Origin: CAZART01 sp964487555
GTDB lineage: Bacteria > Bacteroidota > Rhodothermia > Rhodothermales > VXPQ01
Assembly (NCBI GenBank): GCA_964487555.1
Contig: CAZART010000037.1
Coordinates: forward strand, 1 to 42,331
Reading direction: 5' to 3'
DNA: 42,331 bases
Shown: piece by piece, positions 30,507-41,624 of the stretch
Layout: each line of letters begins with the position of its first letter
Position numbering within the stretch: the stretch's first letter is position 1
Translations under genes and position numbers: made by a program
Notes under the pieces: generated by a model
What the model saw: the letters and a program-made list of their open reading frames with translations, nothing else
The model's database searches: none
Told to the model about the DNA's origin: nothing

Positions 30507-32696
30507 TCATTCCACACGCACCGCCTTGTGGACGGTTACGTCGCCGGACAACGTGAAGCTATTCCCGGCCACTCGAACCTGACGTGGCCCGGCGTCGGGC
30601 GGACCGTTGTTGACCACGACCGTCCACGTCAAGGAAGGGCCGTCGATACGAACAACGCTCGCGACCTCATTATGCCCGAGCACTTCTACGTTCTCTACGA
30701 GCGGGCTCGCCTGCCTTGAGATCTCACGAGACTCACTGAAATACCCGTGCGGCTCGATGACTGAGGCAAATAGATGCGTACTTCCCCCGCGCCGGAGAAT
30801 GATCGAAGGCTCGGAGCGCAGATTGAAGTTCGGATCTTCAGCACCGATTCGAGTGAAGAAAACCTCCGTGCTGGGGGACGGCGCCGAATGCAGCGTGTAG
30901 TAACGGCTGCCGTCCAGCCACGTGAATTGAACCGGCGCATCCGTGGAGCCGCGCCCCTCGACCCAGAGGTGCTGATAGCCGTGATCGCGGCCGAGTGCCC
31001 GTAGCTCGTTCGGCCGATCATACTCGAAATTCGTCATCATCGGCTGGCCGGTGAAGTGGATGGGGTAATCGTACGTGTGCGATTCGTCGGCCACGAGTCG
31101 AAAGAGGTCGATGACGAGCGGATGCGGAAACTCCTCATCGCGGACGAGGAGCATGGTGCGCTGCATCTCTACGCCTTCATACGAATCGTTCGCGCGTGCG
31201 CTCATCGCCTGCACGTCCGGATTCACGGTCGTGAAGAAGTGCCGTCGGCCGCTGACGTCTTCGGCGGCCTCGGAATCGAAATCGTTCTGCGCCCTTTGGT
31301 CGACGACGACGGTGTTATGTGCAATGGTTGCCTTCGCGTAACTATGGCCCTCGGGCAGATAGCGCCCGCCCCACTTCGGCTCTACGTTGATCCAGCGGCC
31401 GAATCCATAGTCGGGTACGATCTCCCGACCTTGATCGAAGAAGACGAAATGGAGCTTGTCGAAATGCCCATGGCCGCCGCCGTGGACGCCGTATTTCATC
31501 AGCAACATGGACTGATCGCCTCCGATGCCGGTACGAAGGATGCCCAGACCGCCCTGGTCACCGCGCGGGCCGTCGACAAACTCGACGCTATCCCACGTCA
31601 TCCGGGGAGGCTCGCTGCAGGCCTCGTGAGCGCGGGCAACGGCGAGACCGGCCCCGTTTAAGATGATCCGGTCTTGAAGGGTGGCCACGCCCAGCAGATC
31701 CTCTTCGTGAAAGCGAGCGTAGATTACATCCGTACCCAGTATGACTTCAGGTGCACGCACGTCCATAGTCTTTGACGCGTCGTTGATCGGTGGGAGGATG
31801 CCGTTCGGAAAGGCCGTCTGAACGGTCGTTCGCACCGCCTTTCGCAGAATTTCGTCTCGATAGTCGTAGATTCCACGCTCCGGCTCCATGCGCTCGATCG
31901 CCTCCGCGAAAAAGAGGAAGGGCATCATCGCATAGCGGATGTAGTAAGGTCCCTCCATGTAATAGCCGTCCGGCGAAAACAGCAGGTCGAGTTGTCGCAG
32001 AAAGCCGCCGTCGCCGCTTAGATCCGTGCCGTAGAGGGCCTTCTCAACGACCGCGCCGTCGCCCAGAACGTACCCCGTCATTCCTGCCGCGGCGACCGTC
32101 CACGTACCGTGGTTGTGAATCTGATCAAAAACGGGGCGGTTTTCCTCCCGCGCCAACCACTCCAGCATCGGACGAAACAGGTTGGTCTCGAAATGAACGC
32201 GCTCTGATTCGGTCAGGAAGCCGTATACGGTGTCATAGGCGATGCTCGTGTGCACAAGAAACACGTTTTCGTTCAGCATCTGGTGGAAGAGCTTCCCGGG
32301 AACGTGGTGATGCGCAAGAGGGTGGGGACCGAGGGTCGGGTAGAGTTCGGCGTAGGCGGCCATCAAATCGCGCACAAATGCGGCGTAGCGCTCTTCTCCC
32401 GTGATGGCGTAGAGAAGACCGCCGGTGAACATGTCACGGTAATTCTGCTTGTGTCGCTCGTGCGCGTAGCCCCCTGCCTCTCCCGGCTGCGGCACTTCTA
32501 CGCCTCGTGCGAAGGCCGCCTCCATCTGTTCACGCGCCTCCGCAACGGTTGCGTCCAGCAGAGGATATCTTCCCAGTGCGCCGCGGACTTCCGACGCCTC
32601 GGACTCGGATAGGAAGATGCCGCTCCGGATCTGCGCGTCTGCATTCGCAGGAATAAGGAAGTGGAGCACAAAGCAGATGACGGAGAGACTTTTCAT
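30507..32696 (-). CDS. PL17 alginate lyase (exo-oligoalginate lyase type)
   Basis: A 729-residue secreted enzyme from ATG 32696, chosen because a signal peptide (MKSLSVICFVLHFLIPANADA) begins there. An alpha/alpha-toroid (about 40-340) precedes a beta-sandwich heparinase II/III-like domain. Residues match Saccharophagus Alg17C in order and spacing: Asn195-His196, Tyr252-x-Arg254-Tyr255, His409, zinc ligands His411/Asp429/His460, and Tyr446. PL17 enzymes release unsaturated monouronate from oligoalginate, feeding KdgF and the SDR. This is the best substrate evidence in the island. A shared promoter element lies about 110 bases upstream; it is separated from the SDR operon by 95 bases. Confidence 0.93.
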   Translation of the reverse strand: MKSLSVICFVLHFLIPANADAQIRSGIFLSESEASEVRGALGRYPLLDATVAEAREQMEAAFARGVEVPQPGEAGGYAHERHKQNYRDMFTGGLLYAITGEERYAAFVRDLMAAYAELYPTLGPHPLAHHHVPGKLFHQMLNENVFLVHTSIAYDTVYGFLTESERVHFETNLFRPMLEWLAREENRPVFDQIHNHGTWTVAAAGMTGYVLGDGAVVEKALYGTDLSGDGGFLRQLDLLFSPDGYYMEGPYYIRYAMMPFLFFAEAIERMEPERGIYDYRDEILRKAVRTTVQTAFPNGILPPINDASKTMDVRAPEVILGTDVIYARFHEEDLLGVATLQDRIILNGAGLAVARAHEACSEPPRMTWDSVEFVDGPRGDQGGLGILRTGIGGDQSMLLMKYGVHGGGHGHFDKLHFVFFDQGREIVPDYGFGRWINVEPKWGGRYLPEGHSYAKATIAHNTVVVDQRAQNDFDSEAAEDVSGRRHFFTTVNPDVQAMSARANDSYEGVEMQRTMLLVRDEEFPHPLVIDLFRLVADESHTYDYPIHFTGQPMMTNFEYDRPNELRALGRDHGYQHLWVEGRGSTDAPVQFTWLDGSRYYTLHSAPSPSTEVFFTRIGAEDPNFNLRSEPSIILRRGGSTHLFASVIEPHGYFSESREISRQASPLVENVEVLGHNEVASVVRIDGPSLTWTVVVNNGPPDAGPRQVRVAGNSFTLSGDVTVHKAVRVE

Positions 32697-32802
32697 GCCG
32701 CATCTTTGGAAGGTAGCAACTCCTTTGTAACCGCAGCTTTCTGACGGCGGTGCCGTGAGGCTGGCCGCACATTTAGGCATCGGCTACCTCACAGTACGAA
32801 TT

Positions 32803-32827
32803 TATAATATGTCATACAACAGACAAC
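32803..32827 (-). promoter_or_regulatory. Shared promoter/operator element, copy 2 (PL17 gene)
   Basis: TATAATATGTCATACAAC (32803-32820) followed by AGACAAC (32821-32827) matches copy 1 at 25027 in 24 of 25 positions. It is 107 bases or more upstream of the PL17 ATG (32696) and about 135 bases past the gntR stop. The long distance to the ATG implies a 5' leader of roughly 70-100 bases if this is the promoter. Confidence 0.75.
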
Positions 32828-32961
32828 ATGCGCTTTTTTCCGAAGGGCCGGATTTCCGTTGCCTCGGAGAAGTCGACAGGTGGGTTGGATGCCCAAGCAT
32901 TTGCCGCAAATCACGCTCATCGAGAAAGTCCGCGCGCGGGCGAATATTGTCCGGAGTCAGG

Positions 32962-33681
32962 CTAATCTCTTCGCTGGGCGTTGATCACGTGTTCTTCGGC
33001 AATTTTGAGGTGTTCCGTCATCGCATCGAAGGCACCTTCAGGGTCGGATCGTCTGATCGCCTCGAAGATGCGCCCATGCCATTCGATGGCCGCGGCGCGG
33101 GCACCGGTGATCTCATCGTAGACGGCCTTCTTGATCGAAGGCATGAGCTGATGGATCGGCTCAAGGATGAGGGGTACCACCGAGTTCTTCGTGGCCCGTG
33201 CAATCCCAAGATGAAATTGCATATCGAGCATCGTCAAGAGAGCGTGGTCGTCCTCGTCGCCTTCCTTGAGCGCCTGGATGTTCGCAGCGAATTCCTCCAG
33301 TGCCTGCTCGGATCGGTGCAACGCGGCAGCGGCCGCAATCGATGGTTCGATCATCTGACGCGCGTGGATGACGTCGGCGGCCATATCGGTCCGGTTCATC
33401 GAAAGGTAGAGTTCGAACGGATCGGTGACCGACTGAGCGGTAAGCCGATTGACGAATACGCCTCGCCCTTTTTCGACGGTTACGAGACCACGCGCACTGA
33501 GCATCCGAAGGGCCTCACGGATGGCCGTCCTGCTGACGCCGAACTGCTCGCACATCTCGAATTCCGTTGGGAGCTTGGCTCCGGGTTCGTAAATGCGCTC
33601 GCGAATGGCCGCTTCGATCTGCATTTCGACCGACTTGCTAAGCAGCTCGCGCTTCCCTACCGATTCGAAACTATGCGACAT
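32962..33681 (-). CDS. GntR-family (FadR/FCD) transcriptional regulator
   Basis: A 239-residue repressor-type protein from ATG 33681. The winged helix at about residues 14-80 includes PTEFEMCEQFGVSRTAIREALRML as recognition element and a GRGVFV wing. The FCD effector domain (95-230) keeps the metal-site residues Asp153, His157, His202 and His224. FCD regulators of this type commonly sense sugar acids such as uronates or KDG. Placement between the PL17 and PL11 genes and the set of related palindromic sites suggest it controls the island and itself. A longer in-frame reading to 33747 lacks a start signal. Confidence 0.92.
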   Translation of the reverse strand: MSHSFESVGKRELLSKSVEMQIEAAIRERIYEPGAKLPTEFEMCEQFGVSRTAIREALRMLSARGLVTVEKGRGVFVNRLTAQSVTDPFELYLSMNRTDMAADVIHARQMIEPSIAAAAALHRSEQALEEFAANIQALKEGDEDDHALLTMLDMQFHLGIARATKNSVVPLILEPIHQLMPSIKKAVYDEITGARAAAIEWHGRIFEAIRRSDPEGAFDAMTEHLKIAEEHVINAQRRD

Positions 33682-33700
33682 CTGGTATTCTCTTATTTGT

Positions 33701-33714
33701 GTGACATCATACGT
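33701..33714 (-). promoter_or_regulatory. Candidate autoregulatory GntR site
   Basis: GTGTGACATCATAC-like sequence on the plus strand: the arms GTGTGA (33699-33704) and TCATAC (33707-33712) are inverted repeats matching at 5 of 6 positions around a 2-base centre. It lies 18-33 bases upstream of the gntR ATG, where a bound repressor would block transcription or early elongation. Confidence 0.5.
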
Positions 33715-33748
33715 TCTACTGCCGATGCCGGAGAGTGGTTTCTGCAAC

Positions 33749-33824
33749 CCTCGAGCCTCAATCTCTCGATACCCTCGCGAGCCTCAACCTCTCGATACCC
33801 TCGCGAGCTTCAATCTCCCAATAC
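33749..33824. repeat. 26-bp tandem repeat, three copies
   Basis: Units at 33749-33772 (24 bases), 33773-33798 and 33799-33824 share the frame CCTCGCGAGCcTCAAcCTCt and end CGATAC or CAATAC. A degenerate fourth start (CCCTGGTAGCTTTAA) follows. The array lies between the PL11 stop (33959) and the gntR promoter. It encodes nothing evident. Confidence 0.85.
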
Positions 33825-33958
33825 CCCTGGTAGCTTTAAACGAGCAATCGGTCCATTGGCTGGTCAACCGAATCGACCCTGAACCCGGACAGCCGCTTGC
33901 TCGGGAGAGGTCGCGTGAAGACGGCACCGAAATCCGGCATGGCATTCTCCGATGGATC

Positions 33959-36286
33959 CTATCTGGTCGCCGCGGGAGCCGACTCCCCAAGGAAGTAGCT
34001 CGTCATAGGCTGCTGGTGGTATCCCATACTCAGGTGGGCGGCTCCGCTTCGGTACAGGGCGTCTTGAATGAGCGTCACCCTCCTGTCACGAGCGGGAATC
34101 GTTGTCATGTAGATTCGCAACTCACCGGGCACGGATGTGATAATCTCCTCGCGCCAGTCACCTAACAGGTCCAACCAACCGGCCTGGTGCCCCTCGACGT
34201 ATTCCGCGATGGTCTGGTCCGGGTATTTGAAGATGCGATTTCGCAGGAGCAGTTCGCGCTGGTGTGTCGCATCCCAGTAGATCGCCTTCGGCGAGAGTCC
34301 TGCATTGAATCCGTCCCGGTCCGCCAGCAGCTCGCCGCGAGCGCCGTGCAGCCAACGATCCGGGTGATCCTTCTCGCCGCTGTACGCCTCCATTCCCGGG
34401 CTTGACGGATCGATGTCGGAAACCAGGCCCGAACTATGAATGTGGTGCGTCTCCCGGTCGATGCCCCACAGAAGTTCGCCCGTGCGCGCGTCCCGGAGGC
34501 TGATGCCGTTCCGAACGCTTCCCTTTACCCGCGCTCCTTCAACGCCGTGGTAAATCTCCAGACCGGGTCGCGAAGGATCGATGTCGCCCACCCACACGTT
34601 GTCGGTATGGCCCAGGCCGGAGGACCACAGCCCGTCTCCGTTGTCGTCGACGACCGATGCGCCGAGAACGATCTCGTCTCGGCCATCGGCATCCAGGTCC
34701 ACCGAATGGATGAAATGGTCGCCCTGTCCGTAGTAAAGCCCACCGGGTTCGTCCGTGCTGTCCCACTCCCACAGCTTATCGAGCCGGCCGTCAAAATAGT
34801 GAAAGGCAATCAGCTTCTGGATGGTATACGTTCCTCGTTCCACCACGAGGCACGGCGTCTTGCCGTCCAGATAGGCGACCCCCATCAGGTTCCTGGAAAC
34901 ATGACTATACGTTCCCACGCCCTTTCGCGACGGCCAGTCCGACCGCGCTCGCTCCATTCCGGTCATCCCGTCCAGAATAGAAACGAACTCAGGACCGCTC
35001 GTCACCCGTCCGGGTCCGTACAATCCGTTATCGGCCGGCTCCATGTCGCGAAGGTCCTGATCCTCCGGCCCCGTTTTTACCGCCACTTCGGCGCGCCCGT
35101 CACCGTCGAAGTCGTAAACGACGTACGGCGAGTACCACGTGCCGGACTCGATATTCGTGCCTAGATCTTTACGCCAGAGAAACGTACCGTCCGACAGGTA
35201 GGCTTCCAGCTTATATGTCGATTCGCTGGGTCTCCAATAGCGCGACGTGTGGTATGGATCGATGGTCGAGTTCGGCGTCTTGATGACGTAGTCGTATCGT
35301 CCGTCCCCATTCAAATCGCCGACCGCCGCCTTATGAAAGGTCGTCTCCCCGCCATCGAGCTGGATCGATAAGTACGGCCTGACGTCGGCATCAGCCTCCA
35401 CGCGGAAGGATGCGGAGGAATCCCCCAACAATCCGTCGGCTGCCGAGTGCACGAAATAGACGTTTTCCACCGATCGGTCGGCCGTACGGTCGATGAAGTC
35501 GGTCGTGGCCGCGATCGGTTCATCATTCAGCTTGATCGGGTCGCTACCGCTGCTTTTCCGGTATAGATTAAAGGCGATGTCGTGCGGATCGTCCTCAAGT
35601 AATCGCCACGAAACGTAAATGCCATCGTCCTGCAGGGGAATCGCCGCGACGCCTCGATCGAGTTTTTCCTCCACGCGTTCCTTATGAAATGCCCAGCCCT
35701 CAACCGCGGGCCGAGGCGCCGTCTTGCGTACGGCCCGCCCCTTCCGAAGGCGAATATCGTCCATCAACGCCGACGTTGCAGCGGACCCGGCCAGTCGCAC
35801 GGAGACTTGATCAGCGCCCGGCGGCATCGTGGCTGAGGCCTCCAGCAATTCCCAGTCGCCGGTACCGTATGCCGCAGCGAATCCGCTCGTCCAGTTTTCC
35901 ACGGGCTCGCCATCGGCGAGCGCGATGATTTCGATGCCGATTCGTTCGGTGTCTTCGTATTTCACCCACGCCGAGGCGGTCCACTCCTCGCCCGGCAGAA
36001 CGTCGACGAAACGCACGTGGTTTTCGAGCGACCAGTCCTGATATCCCGTTGGCTCGCGATCGGGGTACTCGATGCGGAGGGAGCGCTTTCCCGCCCTAAC
36101 CTCCGGGTCTAGCTCAACCGATACCAGGTCGTCGAGCGACCAGATTCTCCAGACTGATGAGATGGGTTCGTCGCCACTGTAGATTTCGTAGTCGTGGTGC
36201 GTTGCCGAACACCCGGAGACGAGCCAAATCATGCCGGCGACGACCGACAGTGCGATTCGTATTGAAACCGGTTTGAGAAATCTCAT
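33959..36286 (-). CDS. PL11-like rhamnogalacturonan lyase lipoprotein with N-terminal carbohydrate-binding domain
   Basis: A 775-residue lipoprotein (signal ending LVSGC, lipid-Cys26). A beta-sandwich of about 150 residues (30-185; DWELLEASATMPPGADQVSVRL) looks like a carbohydrate-binding module. The rest matches PL11: the start GVAAIPLQDDGIYVSWRLLEDDPHDIAFNLYR, the eight-bladed propeller with calcium loops DLNGDGRYD, DFDGDGRAE, DLDADGRDE and DDNGDG, and GTYSHVSRNLMGVAYLDGK. PL11 enzymes cut rhamnogalacturonan I by beta-elimination. In a locus otherwise marked for alginate, the true polymer is uncertain. A shared promoter element lies about 145 bases upstream. Confidence 0.87.
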   Translation of the reverse strand: MRFLKPVSIRIALSVVAGMIWLVSGCSATHHDYEIYSGDEPISSVWRIWSLDDLVSVELDPEVRAGKRSLRIEYPDREPTGYQDWSLENHVRFVDVLPGEEWTASAWVKYEDTERIGIEIIALADGEPVENWTSGFAAAYGTGDWELLEASATMPPGADQVSVRLAGSAATSALMDDIRLRKGRAVRKTAPRPAVEGWAFHKERVEEKLDRGVAAIPLQDDGIYVSWRLLEDDPHDIAFNLYRKSSGSDPIKLNDEPIAATTDFIDRTADRSVENVYFVHSAADGLLGDSSASFRVEADADVRPYLSIQLDGGETTFHKAAVGDLNGDGRYDYVIKTPNSTIDPYHTSRYWRPSESTYKLEAYLSDGTFLWRKDLGTNIESGTWYSPYVVYDFDGDGRAEVAVKTGPEDQDLRDMEPADNGLYGPGRVTSGPEFVSILDGMTGMERARSDWPSRKGVGTYSHVSRNLMGVAYLDGKTPCLVVERGTYTIQKLIAFHYFDGRLDKLWEWDSTDEPGGLYYGQGDHFIHSVDLDADGRDEIVLGASVVDDNGDGLWSSGLGHTDNVWVGDIDPSRPGLEIYHGVEGARVKGSVRNGISLRDARTGELLWGIDRETHHIHSSGLVSDIDPSSPGMEAYSGEKDHPDRWLHGARGELLADRDGFNAGLSPKAIYWDATHQRELLLRNRIFKYPDQTIAEYVEGHQAGWLDLLGDWREEIITSVPGELRIYMTTIPARDRRVTLIQDALYRSGAAHLSMGYHQQPMTSYFLGESAPAATR

Positions 36287-36623
36287 AGCTGGAACGATCT
36301 AAAGTCCGAAGGGACGAGAAGGAAGGTTAGTCGAGCCGCACCATGGTGCGATTTGGATCGTGACGCTGACAATTTGTCACCAGCCCGGAACCACATACCG
36401 ACCTGGAAGCATTCCTACGATACGGATTTATGATATGTCATACAACATACACAGCCTGAAATGGTAATGGCGACGTGGTCCTGGCGATTTCACCGGGCCT
36501 GTAGAGGAAGTGCGTAATACGGCCGGCGTATCTTGATCGCCTACGGCAACCGTTTCTTCGACGGCGTCGTGGCGCCTCGCTCGAATAACGGACGAGCTCG
36601 CGGCCGCAGCGTGAACCCTTAGG
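36287..36623. other. Intergenic region with shared promoter element
   Basis: These 337 bases lie between the TIM-barrel gene stop and the PL11-like gene ATG, both on the minus strand. No supported reading frame is present. The only recognisable element is the third copy of the shared promoter/operator at 36429-36446. No clear terminator for the upstream gene was found. Confidence 0.6.
36429..36446 (-). promoter_or_regulatory. Shared promoter/operator element, copy 3 (PL11-like gene)
   Basis: TATGATATGTCATACAAC differs from copies 1 and 2 by one base (A to G at position 4). The preceding bases TACGGATT also resemble copy 2 (TACGAATT). It is 143 bases or more upstream of the PL11-like ATG (36286). 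The trailing GACAAC box of copies 1 and 2 is not kept here. Confidence 0.7.
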
Positions 36624-37478
36624 CTATACGTCGCACAATGCCACGGCCTCTCGCAGCGACACGAGCGGCGTGCGCGTGGGGATAAATTCCTGGGCGACGT
36701 AGCCCTGAAAACCGGTCTCTTTGATGGCCGCGATGATGGCGGGATAATTCAGCTCCTGAGTCTCATCGATCTCGTTTCGACCGGGATTGCCACCGGTGTG
36801 ATAGTGGCCGATGTACGCATGATTCTCCCGGATCGTCCGGATGACGTCTCCTTCCATGATCTGCATGTGGTAGATGTCGTAGAGGAGCTTAAACCGATCC
36901 GAGCCCACGCGCTTGACGAGTTCAACACCCCACTCGGTGCGGTCACACATGTAATCGGCGTGATCGACTTTGCTATTCAGCAGCTCCATGCACACTGTAA
37001 CGCCGTGCTCTTCGGCCGCCGGCATGATTTCCTTCAGTCCGACGACGCAATTCTCTAGCCCCGCCTCGTCACCGAGACCCGCCCGGTTTCCCGAGAAGCA
37101 GATCACGTTCGGAAAACCGGCCTCCGCCACTTTCGGGATCACCTCCTTATAGCCGGGAACCAGCCATTCGTGATTCTCGATGCGGTTGAATCCGTCGGGG
37201 ATCGTGCTCGGACCCATCGTCATTGCGCAGATCAGCCCGTACTTCTGCACGGCGGGATAATCATCCACGCTGATCAGCTCGATGGACTTCAAACCGATGT
37301 CGCGCCCGGCGCGCGCGAGCTCCTCGATCGAGAAATCCGGGAAGGTCCACTTGCATACGGAGTGATTGATATTGCCGTTCAGTGGGACGGGCCGCTGCGC
37401 GGCGTGGCCCAGGCCGACGGTGACGAGGGACGTGCCGGCCGCCGCCGCACTTGCTTTAATAAACGTTCGTCGCTGCAT
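36624..37478 (-). CDS. Tat-exported sugar phosphate isomerase/epimerase-like TIM barrel
   Basis: A 284-residue protein with a twin-arginine signal (MQRRTFIKASAAAAGTSLVTV). The AP-endonuclease-2/xylose-isomerase-like barrel shows likely metal ligands Glu in VCMELLNSK, Asp-His in LLYDIYHMQ, His in IGHYHTGGNPGRNE and Glu in YVAQEF, the arrangement of hydroxypyruvate isomerase and related epimerases. Tat export of such proteins is frequent in Bacteroidota sugar loci, but few have known substrates. It probably isomerises a keto sugar or sugar acid in the periplasm (inference). It lies between acs and the PL11-like gene and is the last island gene on the right. Confidence 0.85.
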   Translation of the reverse strand: MQRRTFIKASAAAAGTSLVTVGLGHAAQRPVPLNGNINHSVCKWTFPDFSIEELARAGRDIGLKSIELISVDDYPAVQKYGLICAMTMGPSTIPDGFNRIENHEWLVPGYKEVIPKVAEAGFPNVICFSGNRAGLGDEAGLENCVVGLKEIMPAAEEHGVTVCMELLNSKVDHADYMCDRTEWGVELVKRVGSDRFKLLYDIYHMQIMEGDVIRTIRENHAYIGHYHTGGNPGRNEIDETQELNYPAIIAAIKETGFQGYVAQEFIPTRTPLVSLREAVALCDV

Positions 37479-37528
37479 GAGGGTGGAGAATCGATGGTGT
37501 GGAGGATACGACGCCGAGAGCGCTTCGG

Positions 37529-39511
<1,983 letters not shown>

Positions 39512-39610
39512 TACCTACCTATGTTTAGTCAATCTACGCTATAACGTCGTACCGCGTACCCGTCTGCCAAACACCCCGACGCCGTCGGTACGCCGTACCC
39601 CGATACGCTT

Positions 39611-39670
39611 TACTTCGGTACGTGGTACTTCGGCACGTGGTACTTCGGCACGTGGTACTTCGGCGCTACA
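39611..39670. repeat. 15-bp tandem repeat, four copies
   Basis: TACTTCGGTACGTGG (39611-39625) is followed by two perfect copies of TACTTCGGCACGTGG (39626-39640, 39641-39655) and a diverged fourth unit (39656-39670) that runs into the last codons and stop of the DUF294 gene. Sequence with similar short words (GGTACG, CCGTACC) continues upstream to about 39550. It fills the acs-DUF294 junction. Confidence 0.88.
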
Positions 39671-41582
39671 GCCACTTCCGCCCGAGTTTATACCTTCGCG
39701 CGAGTGCATCCTGCAAATTAGCGGCCCTCAAGAACGCATTTCGAAGCAGGCGCTGCTGCATCTTGTTGAGGCCTGCCGCATCGATCTGGTTGACCGGCAC
39801 GTCGCCCGCCTCGACCGCTCGCAGCTGGCTCTCCAGCCGAAAATCGACCAGATACTGGTACGCTTCGAGCGCATCGTCGATCACCTTCGATAGATCCGGA
39901 ATCTTCTCCACGGCCTGGCGGAGCCGGTCGAACGTATTCGTAGATTCGAGATAGCGCACCTCAAGTGCAAGCACGCGGGCCGCGTCGACGATCGGGCGAA
40001 CGCCCCCCTCCCGCACGTCGAAGGCGTTGCGGCTGTCGCCCACCCGATCGAGCACCTTCCGGAGGATCCCCGTGGGCGGCCTGAATTCCATCGCATGCTG
40101 CGCCATCAATTTTAGAAACGTCCGCTCCTCGTCCATGGCCTGCACATTCAGCGCATCCACGATGTCCCGCTTGAGATCCTCGACGAGTCGCATATCGCCA
40201 TAGACGCCGCGCAGGTCGAAGAATATCGGCGTCGGCGCCAGCGAGGCCTCGTCCGATTGAAGCACCCACTCGCGATAAGCCCGCTTCCATCCCCGAAACG
40301 ACTTGCGCCAGCGCGCATCGCGTGCCACATACTCACTGGGATTGAACCCGCACCGACCCAGCGCTTCATTGGCCTTCTCCGACAGCCGGTTGAACCACGC
40401 TTCTGCTCGTTCGGCTTCCTCCTCCGACGATGGATCGGCGAAGACGAGCGCGTTGTGTTGCTCCGAGTTCAGCGCCATCTCCTGGCGGCCTCCGCTGCCC
40501 AGTCGAATCCAGGCCCACGGAAGATCGACGCGGTCGTCGCCGCTTTCACTACGCAATTCCTCCTCCGATATCTCCAGCACACGAATCGCGAGACGGTCGT
40601 AGAACACCATCATGATCCGATTGAGCATCTCCGGCTGCGCGCCTTGCCGGTAGAGATTCAAGAGCTCTTCATTCGTTGCGGCTCGGATGCTGGCAAGCTC
40701 GTCTACGGACGACGCATTTTCGATCCGGCGGGTTGTCGCCACAGGATCCTGCCCGCGAAAATGCGAAATGTCCCTGTCCGTCATCACACCCGTCGGTTTT
40801 CCGCCACCGTCGACGAGCACGAGACGATGCACACCGCGGCGAAGCATCAACATCATCGCATCGAAAATGCTGCCTTCGATGGACACGCTCGCGACCGGCC
40901 TCGACATTAGCTTCTTCACGGGAGTACTGACCGCCAGGCCGCGTGCTACGAGCTTGTTTCGCAGGTCGGCGTCCGTGATCATACCGGCCGGTTTGCCACT
41001 ATGCACCACCAGCACCGAATCAACCCCCTCCCTTCTCATCAGCTGAGCCACCTTCTGCGCCGTCATCTCCGGATCGCACGTCACGAGCCTCCGGTGCGAG
41101 AACTGATTGAGGTTTCGGCTGAACAGCAGGTGGCTGCCGGTAACATCCATCGTCGATCCCATGCGACGAACGTACATCCGGAGGTCGCTGTCAAAATGCG
41201 CTGCGAAGTCATCGTACTTCTCGTAGAGCTGCTGGAAACGCTCCCCTCGCAGCAGCGCACATACGGTCGGCTCCACGGCTTTGGCCTCGTAGATCGTCGC
41301 CCCGCCCTTGATCAGCCCGAACGAGCCGAAAACCTCCCCTTCCCCCAGCTTATTCAGCAAACGTTGTCGGGGGACATCCATCAAGCGAACGAGCCCCGAC
41401 TCAACGACGTAGAGCCCCGGGTGCGACATCGCCCCCTGCTCCAGAATCACCTCTCCCGGGCCGAAATATTCGAGCGACACATCCGAAAGAAGCGACATGC
41501 GGTCCTCTTCTCCCAGCGTGTCGAACGGCGGTGTCGTCTCGAGGAGCGACGAGAGGCGGTCAATGATGGTAGATGTACTCAT
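39666..41582 (-). CDS. cNMP-binding/CBS/DUF294 nucleotidyltransferase-like signalling protein
   Basis: A 638-residue cytosolic protein. It has a cyclic-nucleotide-binding domain (about 15-130; LGEGEVFGSFGLIKGG), a CBS pair (about 165-285; VLVVHSGKPAGMITDADLR and LVLVDGGGKPTGVMTDRDIS), a DUF294 nucleotidyltransferase-fold domain (about 300-440) and a C-terminal DUF294_C helical domain (about 470-620). In the nucleotidyltransferase motif LGSGGRQE...SEQHNAL, the usual D-x-D reads Glu374-x-His376, so transferase activity is doubtful. The family often sits with acs and DUF4212/SSS genes and is thought to sense nucleotide or energy state. The gene is adjacent to acs on the same strand. Confidence 0.9.
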   Translation of the reverse strand: MSTSTIIDRLSSLLETTPPFDTLGEEDRMSLLSDVSLEYFGPGEVILEQGAMSHPGLYVVESGLVRLMDVPRQRLLNKLGEGEVFGSFGLIKGGATIYEAKAVEPTVCALLRGERFQQLYEKYDDFAAHFDSDLRMYVRRMGSTMDVTGSHLLFSRNLNQFSHRRLVTCDPEMTAQKVAQLMRREGVDSVLVVHSGKPAGMITDADLRNKLVARGLAVSTPVKKLMSRPVASVSIEGSIFDAMMLMLRRGVHRLVLVDGGGKPTGVMTDRDISHFRGQDPVATTRRIENASSVDELASIRAATNEELLNLYRQGAQPEMLNRIMMVFYDRLAIRVLEISEEELRSESGDDRVDLPWAWIRLGSGGRQEMALNSEQHNALVFADPSSEEEAERAEAWFNRLSEKANEALGRCGFNPSEYVARDARWRKSFRGWKRAYREWVLQSDEASLAPTPIFFDLRGVYGDMRLVEDLKRDIVDALNVQAMDEERTFLKLMAQHAMEFRPPTGILRKVLDRVGDSRNAFDVREGGVRPIVDAARVLALEVRYLESTNTFDRLRQAVEKIPDLSKVIDDALEAYQYLVDFRLESQLRAVEAGDVPVNQIDAAGLNKMQQRLLRNAFLRAANLQDALARRYKLGRKWL

Positions 41583-41624
41583 GCAGTCGGTTTAAGTAAT
41601 TGGGGAGAACGGTCTTGCGGACCG

